The notes under the pieces are model-generated. The model saw nothing but the letters and a program-made list of their open reading frames with translations, did not search any database and was not told where the DNA came from. Below, piece after piece: positions 54,157 through 62,560 of a stretch of DNA of 64,000 nt (the stretch's first letter is position 1; each line of letters begins with the position of its first letter). The stretch lies in assembly GCA_963617485.1 (NCBI GenBank), contig CAVEPA010000001.1, positions 181,211 through 245,210 of the forward strand. Direction: 5' to 3'. The stretch comes from UBA1757 sp963617485. GTDB taxonomy: Bacteria > Bacteroidota > Bacteroidia > Bacteroidales > UBA1402. The translations under genes were made by a program, and so were the position numbers.

Positions 54157-55560
54157 TTAAAAACGATGTTTCCAAATAAAGTCCACAATCGCCTGCGGTT
54201 GGTCCAAGCTATGCGGATGATGGTCGCCCCAAGGCTTGATTATCGACAGAAAATCTACCGAAGGTACCGACTCGTACTTTTTCTTCAGCAAGAGGGCGTT
54301 CTCTTTGTAAGGCACCACTTTATCTTTCTTACCGGCCACCAACACCATAGGTATCTGCTTGACAATGAGCGTATCGGCCATATTGATGGCATTCTGCGCG
54401 AAAGAAGCGGCCGTGGTGTCGTCCAGATTCCAAGCCTTGAGGAAACGCTGCCACTCGTTAGCGTAAGCCTTTTGCTCACCGGGCCAAGAGAAAACATCGC
54501 ACACGGGGGCATCCACATAGACGCAAGCCACTTTGTGAGGATAGGCGGCCGCCCAATTGATGGCATACATACCGCCACGGCTGAAACCCTCCAGCACTGC
54601 TTTTTTAGCCAGACCTTGGTATTTGGTCAGATATTTGTAGAAGGCATCGCCGTCTTTCAAAGAGGCAGGGTTGGCAAAATCGTGGGTACAGTCGAGATAG
54701 ACCACATGAAAGCCCTTGGCCAGCAAGGCCTCGTCCACCTGCGTATAGGCACCGAAGAAGGCCGGACGCCATATCCAGGGATTGCCAGCTGCCGGCTGCT
54801 TGGGCACCACAATGCGGGCCTCGCGCTCTTTAAAGGCAAAACGGTACATGTCGTAACCCTTCCATTGCGTCTTGACACCCGGATAAGGCGAAGGCACGAA
54901 ATCGGCGGGCGCGTCCTGGCCGGTAATCTGACGATAGAAGATTTTGGCCAGCTGCAAAGCACCCTCCTCATTAGGATGGATGCGGTCGGCAAAAAGCTCG
55001 GGATGATTGCTGAAAGGAGTATACAGGTCGAGCACCTTGGCACCGGTCTTGGCAGCCACCTGGTCGATATAAGGTATCACGCCGTTCTTGATAATGGAGT
55101 CGTTGATACCCCAGTCGAGGCGGTAGGCAGGCACGGGATAGCACAGTACTATCTGCGGATGAGAAGGCAGTTCCTGAAAACTACGCACCAGCGTTTCGAG
55201 ATCTTTGGGAAATTCGTCTTGATACACCCAGTTAAAAGGCTTGGTATCGTTGGTACCCAACTTAATGGTGACGATATCGGGACAGAAGGCCAGTGCCTGC
55301 GCGTACTTGTCTTCCTTCATCCAGGGACGGTCGCCGCTCATCAGCAGGGTGCGTCCGCTGTAGCCGTAGTTGCGCACTTCATAATTTTCGCCCAGCATTT
55401 GGCCGAGCACGGCCGGATAGGAATCGCGCTGCATATTTTTGATGGCAGCACCTTGGGTAATACTGTTTCCGACACAGGCCACCTTGATGGTCTTGGCTTG
55501 GATAGCGCCGATACCAAGCATCAGGCTAGCGAGCAACAGCAGCAGACTGTTCTTTTTCAT
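54157..55560 (-). CDS. Two-domain esterase: SGNH hydrolase fused to alpha/beta hydrolase
   Basis: A 467-residue exported protein (signal peptide 1-22). The N-terminal SGNH domain (about 24-215) has S33 in GNSITQG, so the usual GDS is GNS, plus YGYSGRTLL, N104 in GTND and D192/H195 in DRIHPNEEG. The C-terminal alpha/beta-hydrolase (about 230-467) has S327 in EGFSRGG, D413 in AGKKDKVVP, and H450 in HHPHSL. Two esterase centres in one chain could remove two kinds of ester or neighbouring acetyl groups from one substrate. The open frame extends 60 bases upstream, but the ATG at 55560 gives a proper signal peptide. The gene is divergent from the DUF4861 gene. Confidence 0.85.
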   Translation of the reverse strand: MKKNSLLLLLASLMLGIGAIQAKTIKVACVGNSITQGAAIKNMQRDSYPAVLGQMLGENYEVRNYGYSGRTLLMSGDRPWMKEDKYAQALAFCPDIVTIKLGTNDTKPFNWVYQDEFPKDLETLVRSFQELPSHPQIVLCYPVPAYRLDWGINDSIIKNGVIPYIDQVAAKTGAKVLDLYTPFSNHPELFADRIHPNEEGALQLAKIFYRQITGQDAPADFVPSPYPGVKTQWKGYDMYRFAFKEREARIVVPKQPAAGNPWIWRPAFFGAYTQVDEALLAKGFHVVYLDCTHDFANPASLKDGDAFYKYLTKYQGLAKKAVLEGFSRGGMYAINWAAAYPHKVACVYVDAPVCDVFSWPGEQKAYANEWQRFLKAWNLDDTTAASFAQNAINMADTLIVKQIPMVLVAGKKDKVVPYKENALLLKKKYESVPSVDFLSIIKPWGDHHPHSLDQPQAIVDFIWKHRF

Positions 55561-55584
55561 TTCTTCCGTTTTTGTAATTGCGGC

Positions 55585-55612
55585 GAAATATACGACATTT
55601 TTGCTACTTTTG
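55585..55612. promoter_or_regulatory. Divergent promoter elements
   Basis: In the 121-base gap between the divergent genes, the plus strand has TACTTTTG (55605-55612), a full -7 match for the DUF4861 gene with a poor -33 box. The minus strand has TATATTTC (55585-55592), a one-mismatch -7 for the esterase gene. The elements nearly overlap, so the two genes may be controlled together. Confidence 0.45.
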
Positions 55613-55681
55613 TCCAGCATTGCGCTATAGGAAGATTTTCAATAGCTTCAACTAGTTTATTATCAACCGAAATAACTTTAT

Positions 55682-56911
55682 ATGATGAAAAAAATCTCTA
55701 TGCTGGCGCTGGCCGTACTGCTGATGTCGGCCTGCTGCCAAAAGGAAAAATCGGTGAATGTCACCGTAGTGAACAACACGGATTTGGTCCGCGAAAGCGA
55801 AAATGTCGAACTCTGCCTGTGCCGCCTGAAGGCCGCCCTCAACGCCGGCGACGATGCTCAATTTGTGGTGTACAACGCCCAAGGCGAAGAAATTCCTTCC
55901 CAGCTGACCAATCTTGGCAGCGAGCACATGAAATTGCTGTTCCAGACCAGTCTGGCCGCCCACGATTCGGCCGTTTATCGCGTTGTAGTCGGTACGCCTC
56001 AAGCCTACCCCACCCAAGCCCAAACCACTTTCATGCCACGCCGCAAAGATGACATTTCATGGGAGAACGACCGCGCCATCTTCCGTATGTACGGCCCCGC
56101 TCTAGCCACCGATGCCACCGAAGCCCTAATTAGCGGCGGTCTTGACATGTGGGTAAAGCGCACGCCCAAGTTGGTGAGCCAGCAATGGTATCAGGACGAA
56201 TTCGACGGCAAGTCTTCCTATCATCACGACAATGGCGAAGGCCTCGATTTCTATAGCGTTGGCAAAACCTTGGGTGCCGGCGGTGTAGCTCCCTACATCA
56301 ACAGCAAACTTTATATGGTAGGCGACAACTTCCACACCTATACCATTTTGGAGAACGGCCCCATTCGCACCAAGTTCCGTCTCGACTATGCCGCTTACGA
56401 TGTTGCCGGCAAAATGACGGCAGAATCGCGCACCATCACCTTGGATGCCGGATCGCATCTGAACCGGGTGGCTGTCAGCTACGATACGCAAGACGACCTG
56501 AGCGTTGCCGCCGGTTTCCCCTTCCGTGGTTTTGAGAAAAAAGCCGGTAGCAAGACCGACAAGCGCGGCATTGACGACTGCAAGGACATCGCCTACGACA
56601 AGCAGGCCGGTTGGATAGCCTATGGCGAGCCCAATCATCCCGAGAACGGCATCATCTTCCTGGGTAGCATCGTTCCAGACGGTGCCGAAAACATGCTTAT
56701 CGACGAGAACCATATTCTGAACTGCGCCACGGCCAAAGCCGGCAAGCCTTTCGTTTACTATTCGGGCGGTGCTTGGAGCAAGGGCGGTTTTGAAAACATC
56801 GAGGCTTGGGCCGCTTATATGGCACACTACGCCGCTTGTTTGCAGCAGCCTCTTCAGGTAAAGATGGACATCGCAGCCGCCAGCACTTGCGGCAAGAACT
56901 GCAAGCACTAA
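55682..56911 (+). CDS. DUF4861-family lipoprotein
   Basis: A 409-residue lipoprotein (lipobox LMSAC, C18). The body resembles the DUF4861 family, which recurs in pectin and uronate loci of Bacteroidota: ISWENDRAIFRMYGPAL, YHHDNGEGLDFYSVGKTLG and the ending YYSGGAWSKGGF are typical parts. Its role is unproven; processing of unsaturated uronates is a reasonable guess from context. The C terminus has a Cys-containing basic tail (CGKNCKH). Two adjacent ATGs could serve as start. It is the only plus-strand gene of the locus and is closed by a strong hairpin. Confidence 0.75.
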   Translation: MMKKISMLALAVLLMSACCQKEKSVNVTVVNNTDLVRESENVELCLCRLKAALNAGDDAQFVVYNAQGEEIPSQLTNLGSEHMKLLFQTSLAAHDSAVYRVVVGTPQAYPTQAQTTFMPRRKDDISWENDRAIFRMYGPALATDATEALISGGLDMWVKRTPKLVSQQWYQDEFDGKSSYHHDNGEGLDFYSVGKTLGAGGVAPYINSKLYMVGDNFHTYTILENGPIRTKFRLDYAAYDVAGKMTAESRTITLDAGSHLNRVAVSYDTQDDLSVAAGFPFRGFEKKAGSKTDKRGIDDCKDIAYDKQAGWIAYGEPNHPENGIIFLGSIVPDGAENMLIDENHILNCATAKAGKPFVYYSGGAWSKGGFENIEAWAAYMAHYAACLQQPLQVKMDIAAASTCGKNCKH

Positions 56912-56958
56912 ACCATCTGCAAGTCAGACCGGTCTGTCACCGGCCATGACGGGAAAAG

Positions 56959-56991
56959 GAGGGCTGCCGGTCCGAGGGACCGGCAGCCCTC
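56959..56991 (+). terminator. Strong hairpin after the DUF4861 gene
   Basis: A 15-bp stem (56959-56973 with 56977-56991) with a three-base loop GAG. On the plus strand only TTC follows; on the minus strand TTTT follows. As a plus-strand terminator it therefore lacks a proper T tract, but the stem is very stable and its place after the last gene supports the role. The rest of 56992-57117 holds only a perfect 12-bp palindrome at 57094-57105 and a one-mismatch -7 element (TACCTTCG) at 57091. Confidence 0.6.
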
Positions 56992-57117
56992 TTCGCATCG
57001 CCCGAAGGCCCGCACGCCCAGCATTCGCGTATAAAAATCCAAATCGTATAAATTTTTCACAAAAAAGACCAAGTTCTTCAAAATTAGTCGTACCTTCGGC
57101 CGAAGCTTGGCCACTCC

Positions 57118-58092
57118 ATGAAGTATCTCGAACTCGCTGACAATCAGCAGCGCATCCTTCCTTTCTATCTGGCTATGGAAGAGTATGCAGCAAGTATCAT
57201 CGCCAACGATGATATCTTTTTCATGTGGCAAGTGGAGCCCACCGTCATTTTCGGGCGCAACCAGCTTATCGACAACGAAGTGAACCTGGCCTACTGCAAG
57301 GAGCATCACATACAGGTGTACCGCCGCAAAAGCGGAGGCGGTTGTGTCTATGCCGACAAGGGCAACATCATGTTCTCCTACATCACCAAGACCGACAACG
57401 TAAGCTTCACTTTCAGCGCCTACACTTCGGCCGTGGCCCGTATGCTCTGCAAGCTTGGACTGAACGCCACCGCCGACGGGCGCAACGATATCCTGATAGA
57501 CGGGCTCAAGGTTTCGGGCAATGCCTTTTATCACTTGCCCGGACGCAGCATTGTGCACGGCACCATGCTCTACGACACCGACATGACACACATGAGCCGG
57601 GCCATCACACCTTCTACGGCCAAGCTGGAATCAAAGGGGGTCGAGTCGGTACGCCAGCGCATCACCACCATCAACCGTCACTGCGACATCAGCTTGGATG
57701 ACTTCAAACGCTTTGTGCGCGCGGAGCTTTGCGATGGCACCATCAGCCTAGTGGCCGAGGATGTGGCCAAAATCGATGGCATCACCCAAACTTATCTTAC
57801 GCCCGCCTTCATCTACGGCAGCAACCCCCAATGCAACCTTAGCCGCAAGCAACGCATCCCCGGGGTGGGCGAAATGGAACTGAGCTTGGTGCTCAAACAC
57901 AATATCATCAAGGATATCAACATTGCCGGCGACTATTTCCTTATCGGCAATCTGGACCAAGGTCTGCTGGACAGGCTCAAAGGAGTCGATTTCACTCCCG
58001 AAGCCACCGCTGCCGCTCTCAGTACCATCAAGGTTTCCGACATTATCATGAACCTCAGCAACGAAGATTTGATTAAATTACTGTTTCAATAA
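57118..58092 (+). CDS. lplA: Lipoate-protein ligase A
   Basis: A 324-residue ligase that activates free lipoate with ATP and attaches it to lipoyl domains. The lipoate-binding motif RRKSGGGCVYADKGN and the catalytic lysine in DGLKVSGNAFY are intact, and the C-terminal accessory domain (about 240-320) is present, so it should work without a partner protein. It is the first gene of the gcv operon, 12 bases before gcvT, so its likely client is GcvH encoded two genes on. A promoter is not clear; the best -7 match, TACCTTCG at 57091, has one mismatch. Confidence 0.95.
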   Translation: MKYLELADNQQRILPFYLAMEEYAASIIANDDIFFMWQVEPTVIFGRNQLIDNEVNLAYCKEHHIQVYRRKSGGGCVYADKGNIMFSYITKTDNVSFTFSAYTSAVARMLCKLGLNATADGRNDILIDGLKVSGNAFYHLPGRSIVHGTMLYDTDMTHMSRAITPSTAKLESKGVESVRQRITTINRHCDISLDDFKRFVRAELCDGTISLVAEDVAKIDGITQTYLTPAFIYGSNPQCNLSRKQRIPGVGEMELSLVLKHNIIKDINIAGDYFLIGNLDQGLLDRLKGVDFTPEATAAALSTIKVSDIIMNLSNEDLIKLLFQ

Positions 58093-58104
58093 ATTCATAC
58101 AACT

Positions 58105-59196
58105 ATGGCCGAGAACAAAAGAACCTGCCTTTATGAGCAGCATGTCAGCCTTGGAGCGCTTATCAGCCCCTTCGGCGGCTTTGATATGCCCATCCAGTAC
58201 AAGGACATCGTCAGCGAACACAATGCCGTGCGCAACCATGTAGGCGTTTTCGACGTTTCCCACATGGGCGAAGTGCAGATAACCGGACCCCACGCCGAAA
58301 AATTCGTCAACCACATTTTCACCAACGATGTCCGCACGCTCACGCCCGGCAAAATTGCCTACGGCATGATGCTCTATCCCGATGGCGGCACGGTAGATGA
58401 CCTTTTGGTATACAAGAATGGAGACAACGACTTCTTCCTCGTTATCAACGCAGGCAATATCGACAAAGATGTAGACTGGATACGCCAGCAGGCCGACGGA
58501 TACCGGGTAAAGATAGACCACCAAAGCGACCATTACGGCGAACTGGCTGTGCAAGGCCCCGAGAGCGAAAAGGCTTTGGCCAGATATCTCAAGATAGACG
58601 CTCGAGACCTGAGTTTCTACACCTTCAAGACCATCCCCTACGAAGGCGAGAACATCATTGTCAGCCGCACGGGCTACACGGGCGAAGACGGTTTCGAAAT
58701 CTACGCTTCGCACGCCTTGACGGTAAAATTCTGGAAAGCCCTGATGGCGGCCGGCGTTCAGCCTTGCGGACTTGGTTGCCGCGACACCTTGCGTTTCGAA
58801 GTGGGCCTGCCGCTTTACGGCGATGAACTCAGTGCCGAAATCACTCCGCTGATGGCCGGTCTGGGCATTTTCGTCAAGCTCGACAAGGAAGAATTCATCG
58901 GGAAGGAAGCTCTGGCCAAACAGAAGGCCGAAGGTCCCGCCAAGAAATTGGTGGGTCTGGAGCTCAAGGACAAAGCCATTGCCCGTCACGGCTACAATGT
59001 CTTTTCAGGCGAGACGCTGGTGGGCGAAATCACTACCGGCTACCACGGCATTTCGGTAGACAAGAGCATCGCTTTTGCCCTGGTGGATGCCGCCTACGCC
59101 GCTCAAGGCACACCGCTTAGGGTGCAGATTCGCAAGAAATTCTTCGATGCCGAAGTCTGCCCCAAGAAATTCTACAAGAAGAGCTACAAGAAATAA
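58105..59196 (+). CDS. gcvT: Glycine cleavage system T protein (aminomethyltransferase)
   Basis: The T protein, 363 residues, takes the aminomethyl group from GcvH, releases ammonia and makes 5,10-methylene-tetrahydrofolate. Typical segments: FGGFDMPIQYKDIVSEHNAVR, VFDVSHMGEV, and RTGYTGEDGFEIY. The folate-binding core is intact and length is normal. It is followed after 41 bases by gcvH. Confidence 0.97.
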   Translation: MAENKRTCLYEQHVSLGALISPFGGFDMPIQYKDIVSEHNAVRNHVGVFDVSHMGEVQITGPHAEKFVNHIFTNDVRTLTPGKIAYGMMLYPDGGTVDDLLVYKNGDNDFFLVINAGNIDKDVDWIRQQADGYRVKIDHQSDHYGELAVQGPESEKALARYLKIDARDLSFYTFKTIPYEGENIIVSRTGYTGEDGFEIYASHALTVKFWKALMAAGVQPCGLGCRDTLRFEVGLPLYGDELSAEITPLMAGLGIFVKLDKEEFIGKEALAKQKAEGPAKKLVGLELKDKAIARHGYNVFSGETLVGEITTGYHGISVDKSIAFALVDAAYAAQGTPLRVQIRKKFFDAEVCPKKFYKKSYKK

Positions 59197-59237
59197 TCGT
59201 CAAAAGAATATTATAAACCATTATCACTTAGAACATT

Positions 59238-59618
59238 ATGAGCAAGATTATTGAAGGCTTGTACTACAGCGAATCGCACGAGTACATCAAAGTTGAAGGC
59301 AACACAGGTTATGTGGGAATCACCGACCATGCACAGCACGAGCTTGGCGACGTTGTTTATGTGGATATGCCCGAAGTGGGCGACGAAGTTAGCGCCGGCG
59401 AAACTTTCGGTGCTGTAGAAAGCGTCAAGGCTGCCAGCGATTTGAATTCTCCCGTTTCGGGCAAGGTCATCGAAGTGAACGCCGCCCTCGAAGACGAACC
59501 CGGCCTTATCAACGAAGATGCCTTTGCCAACTGGATTATCAAGGTGGAAATCAGCGACCCCGCCGAGATTGGCAAGTTGATGGATGTCAAGGCCTACAAA
59601 GCTTTCATCGGAGAATAA
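59238..59618 (+). CDS. gcvH: Glycine cleavage system H protein
   Basis: The lipoyl carrier, 126 residues, that shuttles the aminomethyl intermediate between P, T and L proteins. The lipoylation lysine is K64 in FGAVESVKAASDL, in the usual hairpin. Length and the N-terminal YSESHEYIKVEG are canonical. Its modification enzyme LplA is encoded at the start of the same operon. Confidence 0.98.
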   Translation: MSKIIEGLYYSESHEYIKVEGNTGYVGITDHAQHELGDVVYVDMPEVGDEVSAGETFGAVESVKAASDLNSPVSGKVIEVNAALEDEPGLINEDAFANWIIKVEISDPAEIGKLMDVKAYKAFIGE

Positions 59619-59639
59619 GCACCTTCAAAACGAGCCAAT

Positions 59640-60968
59640 ATGAGCTATAAATATTTTCCGCACACGGCCGACGACTTGAGCGCCATGCTCAAAACCTGCG
59701 GCCTGAGCAGCTTGGACGAGCTCTACAGCGACATTCCCGAAAACCTCGTCTTCAAGCGGGAATACAACCTTCCCGGCCAGATGAGCGAATTGGAACTGCG
59801 CAAGTTCTTCGACGAACTCGGTTCGCACAACCGTCAGCTCAATTGCTACATCGGTGCCGGCTGCTACGACCATTACGCTCCCGCCGTTATCAACAGCATC
59901 GTCAACCGCAGTGAATTCCTGACTTCCTATACGCCCTACCAGGCCGAAATTTCGCAAGGCACGCTCCAGTACATCTTTGAATACCAGAGCCTTATGGCAG
60001 AACTTACCGGTATGGAAGTGAGCAACGCCTCCATGTACGACGGCAGCACTGCCACGGCCGAAGCCATGATGATGGCCTGTGCCAATGCCAAAAACCGCAA
60101 CAAGGTGCTGGTATCGTCCACCATCAATCCCGTGGTGATGCGCGTTGTCAAGACCTATGCCCGTTACCACAACATCATCGTGGAGGAAATTGCCCAAGAG
60201 AACGGCGTGGTTTCCAAGAGCGATTTCGAACAGAAGGTAAGCCGCGGCGATGTGGCCGGCGTTATCGTGGCCTCGCCCAACTTCTATGGTATCCTCGAAG
60301 ACTTCAGTTCCTGGGCCGACACCTGTCATGCCAACAAGAGCCTGCTTATCATGAACTGCGTGGCCAGCGATTTGGCCGTTATCAAGACTCCGGGAGAATG
60401 GGGTGCCGACATCGCCGTTGGCGACGGACAAAGCCTGGGTATTTCCATGAGCTTCGGCGGCCCTTACGTCGGTTTTCTGTGTACGCGCAAGTCGCTTATC
60501 CGCAAGATGCCGGGCCGTATTGTCGGTGCCACCAAGGATGCCGACGGCAAACGCGCTTTCGTGCTGACCTTGCAGGCCCGCGAACAGCATATCCGCCGCG
60601 AAAAGGCCACCAGCAACATCTGCTCCAATCAGAGCCTGATGGCACTCTACGTGACGGTCTACATGTCGCTGATGGGCAAGGATGGCCTGCGCGAAGTGAA
60701 CGCCTTGGGCTACAGCAATGCACATTATCTGGCCGAACAGCTCTGCAAGAGCGGCAAGTTCAGCCTCGCCTACCCTGAGAAGACTTTCCTCAACGAGTTT
60801 GTCGTAAAGGTGAAGGGTTCGGCCGCCAAGTTGCAGCAAGCCATGCTCGAACTCGGGGTTCAGTTCGGTCTGCGTCTCGACGATGAGCGTATTTTGCTGT
60901 GCACCACCGAAATGCAAAGCAAAGAAGACATCGACAAACTTGTCGGACAATGTGCAAACATTTTATAG
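59640..60968 (+). CDS. gcvPA: Glycine dehydrogenase (decarboxylating) subunit 1
   Basis: The N-terminal half of the P protein, 442 residues. Recognisable: YFPHTADDLSAML, GAGCYDHYAPAVI and the NASMYDGSTATAEAMMMA stretch. It forms an alpha2beta2 enzyme with GcvPB that decarboxylates glycine with PLP. Separation of the P protein into two genes is common in Firmicutes and occurs in several Bacteroidales families, whereas Bacteroides has one fused gene, as I recall it. Confidence 0.97.
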   Translation: MSYKYFPHTADDLSAMLKTCGLSSLDELYSDIPENLVFKREYNLPGQMSELELRKFFDELGSHNRQLNCYIGAGCYDHYAPAVINSIVNRSEFLTSYTPYQAEISQGTLQYIFEYQSLMAELTGMEVSNASMYDGSTATAEAMMMACANAKNRNKVLVSSTINPVVMRVVKTYARYHNIIVEEIAQENGVVSKSDFEQKVSRGDVAGVIVASPNFYGILEDFSSWADTCHANKSLLIMNCVASDLAVIKTPGEWGADIAVGDGQSLGISMSFGGPYVGFLCTRKSLIRKMPGRIVGATKDADGKRAFVLTLQAREQHIRREKATSNICSNQSLMALYVTVYMSLMGKDGLREVNALGYSNAHYLAEQLCKSGKFSLAYPEKTFLNEFVVKVKGSAAKLQQAMLELGVQFGLRLDDERILLCTTEMQSKEDIDKLVGQCANIL

Positions 60969-60983
60969 GAGGAGGTCGAGATT

Positions 60984-62468
60984 ATGAACAATACATTTTA
61001 CGGAAAACTCATTTTCGAGTTGTCAAAAGAAGGACGTAAAGGTTATTCGCTGCCCGAGAACAAATTGGGACAATACGACCTCGCCGACCTGCCCGCACAG
61101 CTGCGCCGCCAACAGGATGCCCGTCTGCCTCAGGTGGACGAACTGAGCGTGGTGCGCCACTACACCAATATGAGCAACAACAACTTCGGTGTCGATACCG
61201 GCTTTTATCCGCTGGGCAGCTGCACCATGAAGTACAATCCCAAGATAGACGAAGAGATGGCCGCCCATCGCGACTTTGTGCACCTGCATCCGCTGCAGGA
61301 TGTTAGCACGGTGCAAGGCGCACTCGAAGTTTATTACAACCTGCAACAGGCCCTGTCGGAGATTACCGGTATGAAAGAGTTCACGCTCAATCCCTTTGCG
61401 GGCGCACAGGGCGAACTTACCGGTCTGATGGCCATCCGCGCCTACCACCAAAGCCGTGGCGACGACAAGCGCACCCGCATTATCGTTCCCGACTCGGCCC
61501 ACGGCACCAACCCTGCCAGCGCCATGGTCTGCGGCCTTAGCGTGGTAGTGGTCAAGAGCCGTCCCGACGGCACAGTCGATGTGGACGATCTCAAGCCCTT
61601 GCTCGACGACAGCATCGCCGGCATGATGATGACCAACCCCAACACGCTGGGCCTTTTCGAGCGGAACATTGCCGAAATTGCCGCGCTGGTACACCAATGC
61701 GGCGGTCTGATGTACTACGACGGAGCCAACTTCAACCCTATGCTGGGCAAATGCCGCACAGCCGACCTGGGCTTTGACGTGATGCATATCAACCTGCACA
61801 AAACCTTCTCAACGCCCCACGGTGGCGGCGGTCCTGGTTCGGGGCCTGTAGGTGCCACCAACGGACTGGAGGCTTTCCTGCCCAATCCGCACATCATCAA
61901 GAAGGCCGACGGCGGCTTCGACATCGAACAACGTCCCGATGCACTGGGCAGCGTATCAGGCTTCATCGGCAACTTTGGTGTGGCCATGCGCGCCTACGCC
62001 TACATTCTCAGTTTGGGCAAGGAAAACCTCAAATATGTAGGTCCGCTGGCGACGCTCAACGCCAACTACATCAAGGAATCACTTAAGGATGTCTACGAAC
62101 TGCCCATCGAAGGTGTATGCAAGCACGAGTTCGTGTTCAACGGGTTGAAGGACAAATCGACCGGCATCACTACGCTCGATGTGGCCAAACGTCTGCTCGA
62201 CTACGGCTACCATTCGCCCACCATCTACTTCCCGCTGCTCTTCCACGAAGCCATGATGATAGAGCCGGCCGAAAACGAAAGCAAGGAAACGCTCGACGGT
62301 TTTATCGCCGTGCTGCGCCACATTGCCCAGGAAGCCCAGGACGAACCTCAGCTGGTCAAGACCGCACCGCACCACACACCGGTGCGCCGCCTGGACGACA
62401 CACTAGCCGCCCTGCACCCCGTCGTTACCTACACCGACCTGCTGGCCCAAGAAACCAAGCAAGCGTAA
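60984..62468 (+). CDS. gcvPB: Glycine dehydrogenase (decarboxylating) subunit 2
   Basis: The C-terminal half of the P protein, 494 residues, carrying the PLP site at K273 in INLHKTFSTPHGGGGPG. Other motifs: GFYPLGSCTMKYNPK, PDSAHGTNPASA and MYYDGANFNP. It is the last gene of the operon and is followed by a strong terminator. The L protein (lpd) is not in this window and must be shared with another complex. Confidence 0.97.
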   Translation: MNNTFYGKLIFELSKEGRKGYSLPENKLGQYDLADLPAQLRRQQDARLPQVDELSVVRHYTNMSNNNFGVDTGFYPLGSCTMKYNPKIDEEMAAHRDFVHLHPLQDVSTVQGALEVYYNLQQALSEITGMKEFTLNPFAGAQGELTGLMAIRAYHQSRGDDKRTRIIVPDSAHGTNPASAMVCGLSVVVVKSRPDGTVDVDDLKPLLDDSIAGMMMTNPNTLGLFERNIAEIAALVHQCGGLMYYDGANFNPMLGKCRTADLGFDVMHINLHKTFSTPHGGGGPGSGPVGATNGLEAFLPNPHIIKKADGGFDIEQRPDALGSVSGFIGNFGVAMRAYAYILSLGKENLKYVGPLATLNANYIKESLKDVYELPIEGVCKHEFVFNGLKDKSTGITTLDVAKRLLDYGYHSPTIYFPLLFHEAMMIEPAENESKETLDGFIAVLRHIAQEAQDEPQLVKTAPHHTPVRRLDDTLAALHPVVTYTDLLAQETKQA

Positions 62469-62490
62469 GAAGCGGCTCCGAGCAACAACA

Positions 62491-62526
62491 AGCCCCGCCT
62501 TTCGGTTTTACCGGAAAGGCGGGGCT
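62491..62526. terminator. Terminator between gcvPB and vWA gene
   Basis: A 13-bp stem (62491-62503 with 62514-62526) with two more pairs in the loop. CGTTTGT follows on the plus strand and TTGTTGTTGC on the minus strand. It separates convergent genes and could act in both directions. Confidence 0.8.
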
Positions 62527-62560
62527 CGTTTGTAGTACGGTCTAATGAAGAGTGCGTCTG

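Noticed and set aside
57000..57117. Glycine or lipoate riboswitch before lplA
   Set aside because: No conserved glycine-riboswitch core is seen; there is only a short palindrome and a weak -7 element.
59625..60950. A 441-codon minus-strand frame opposite gcvPA
   Set aside because: gcvPA is certain and in a conserved operon; the antisense frame is a shadow.
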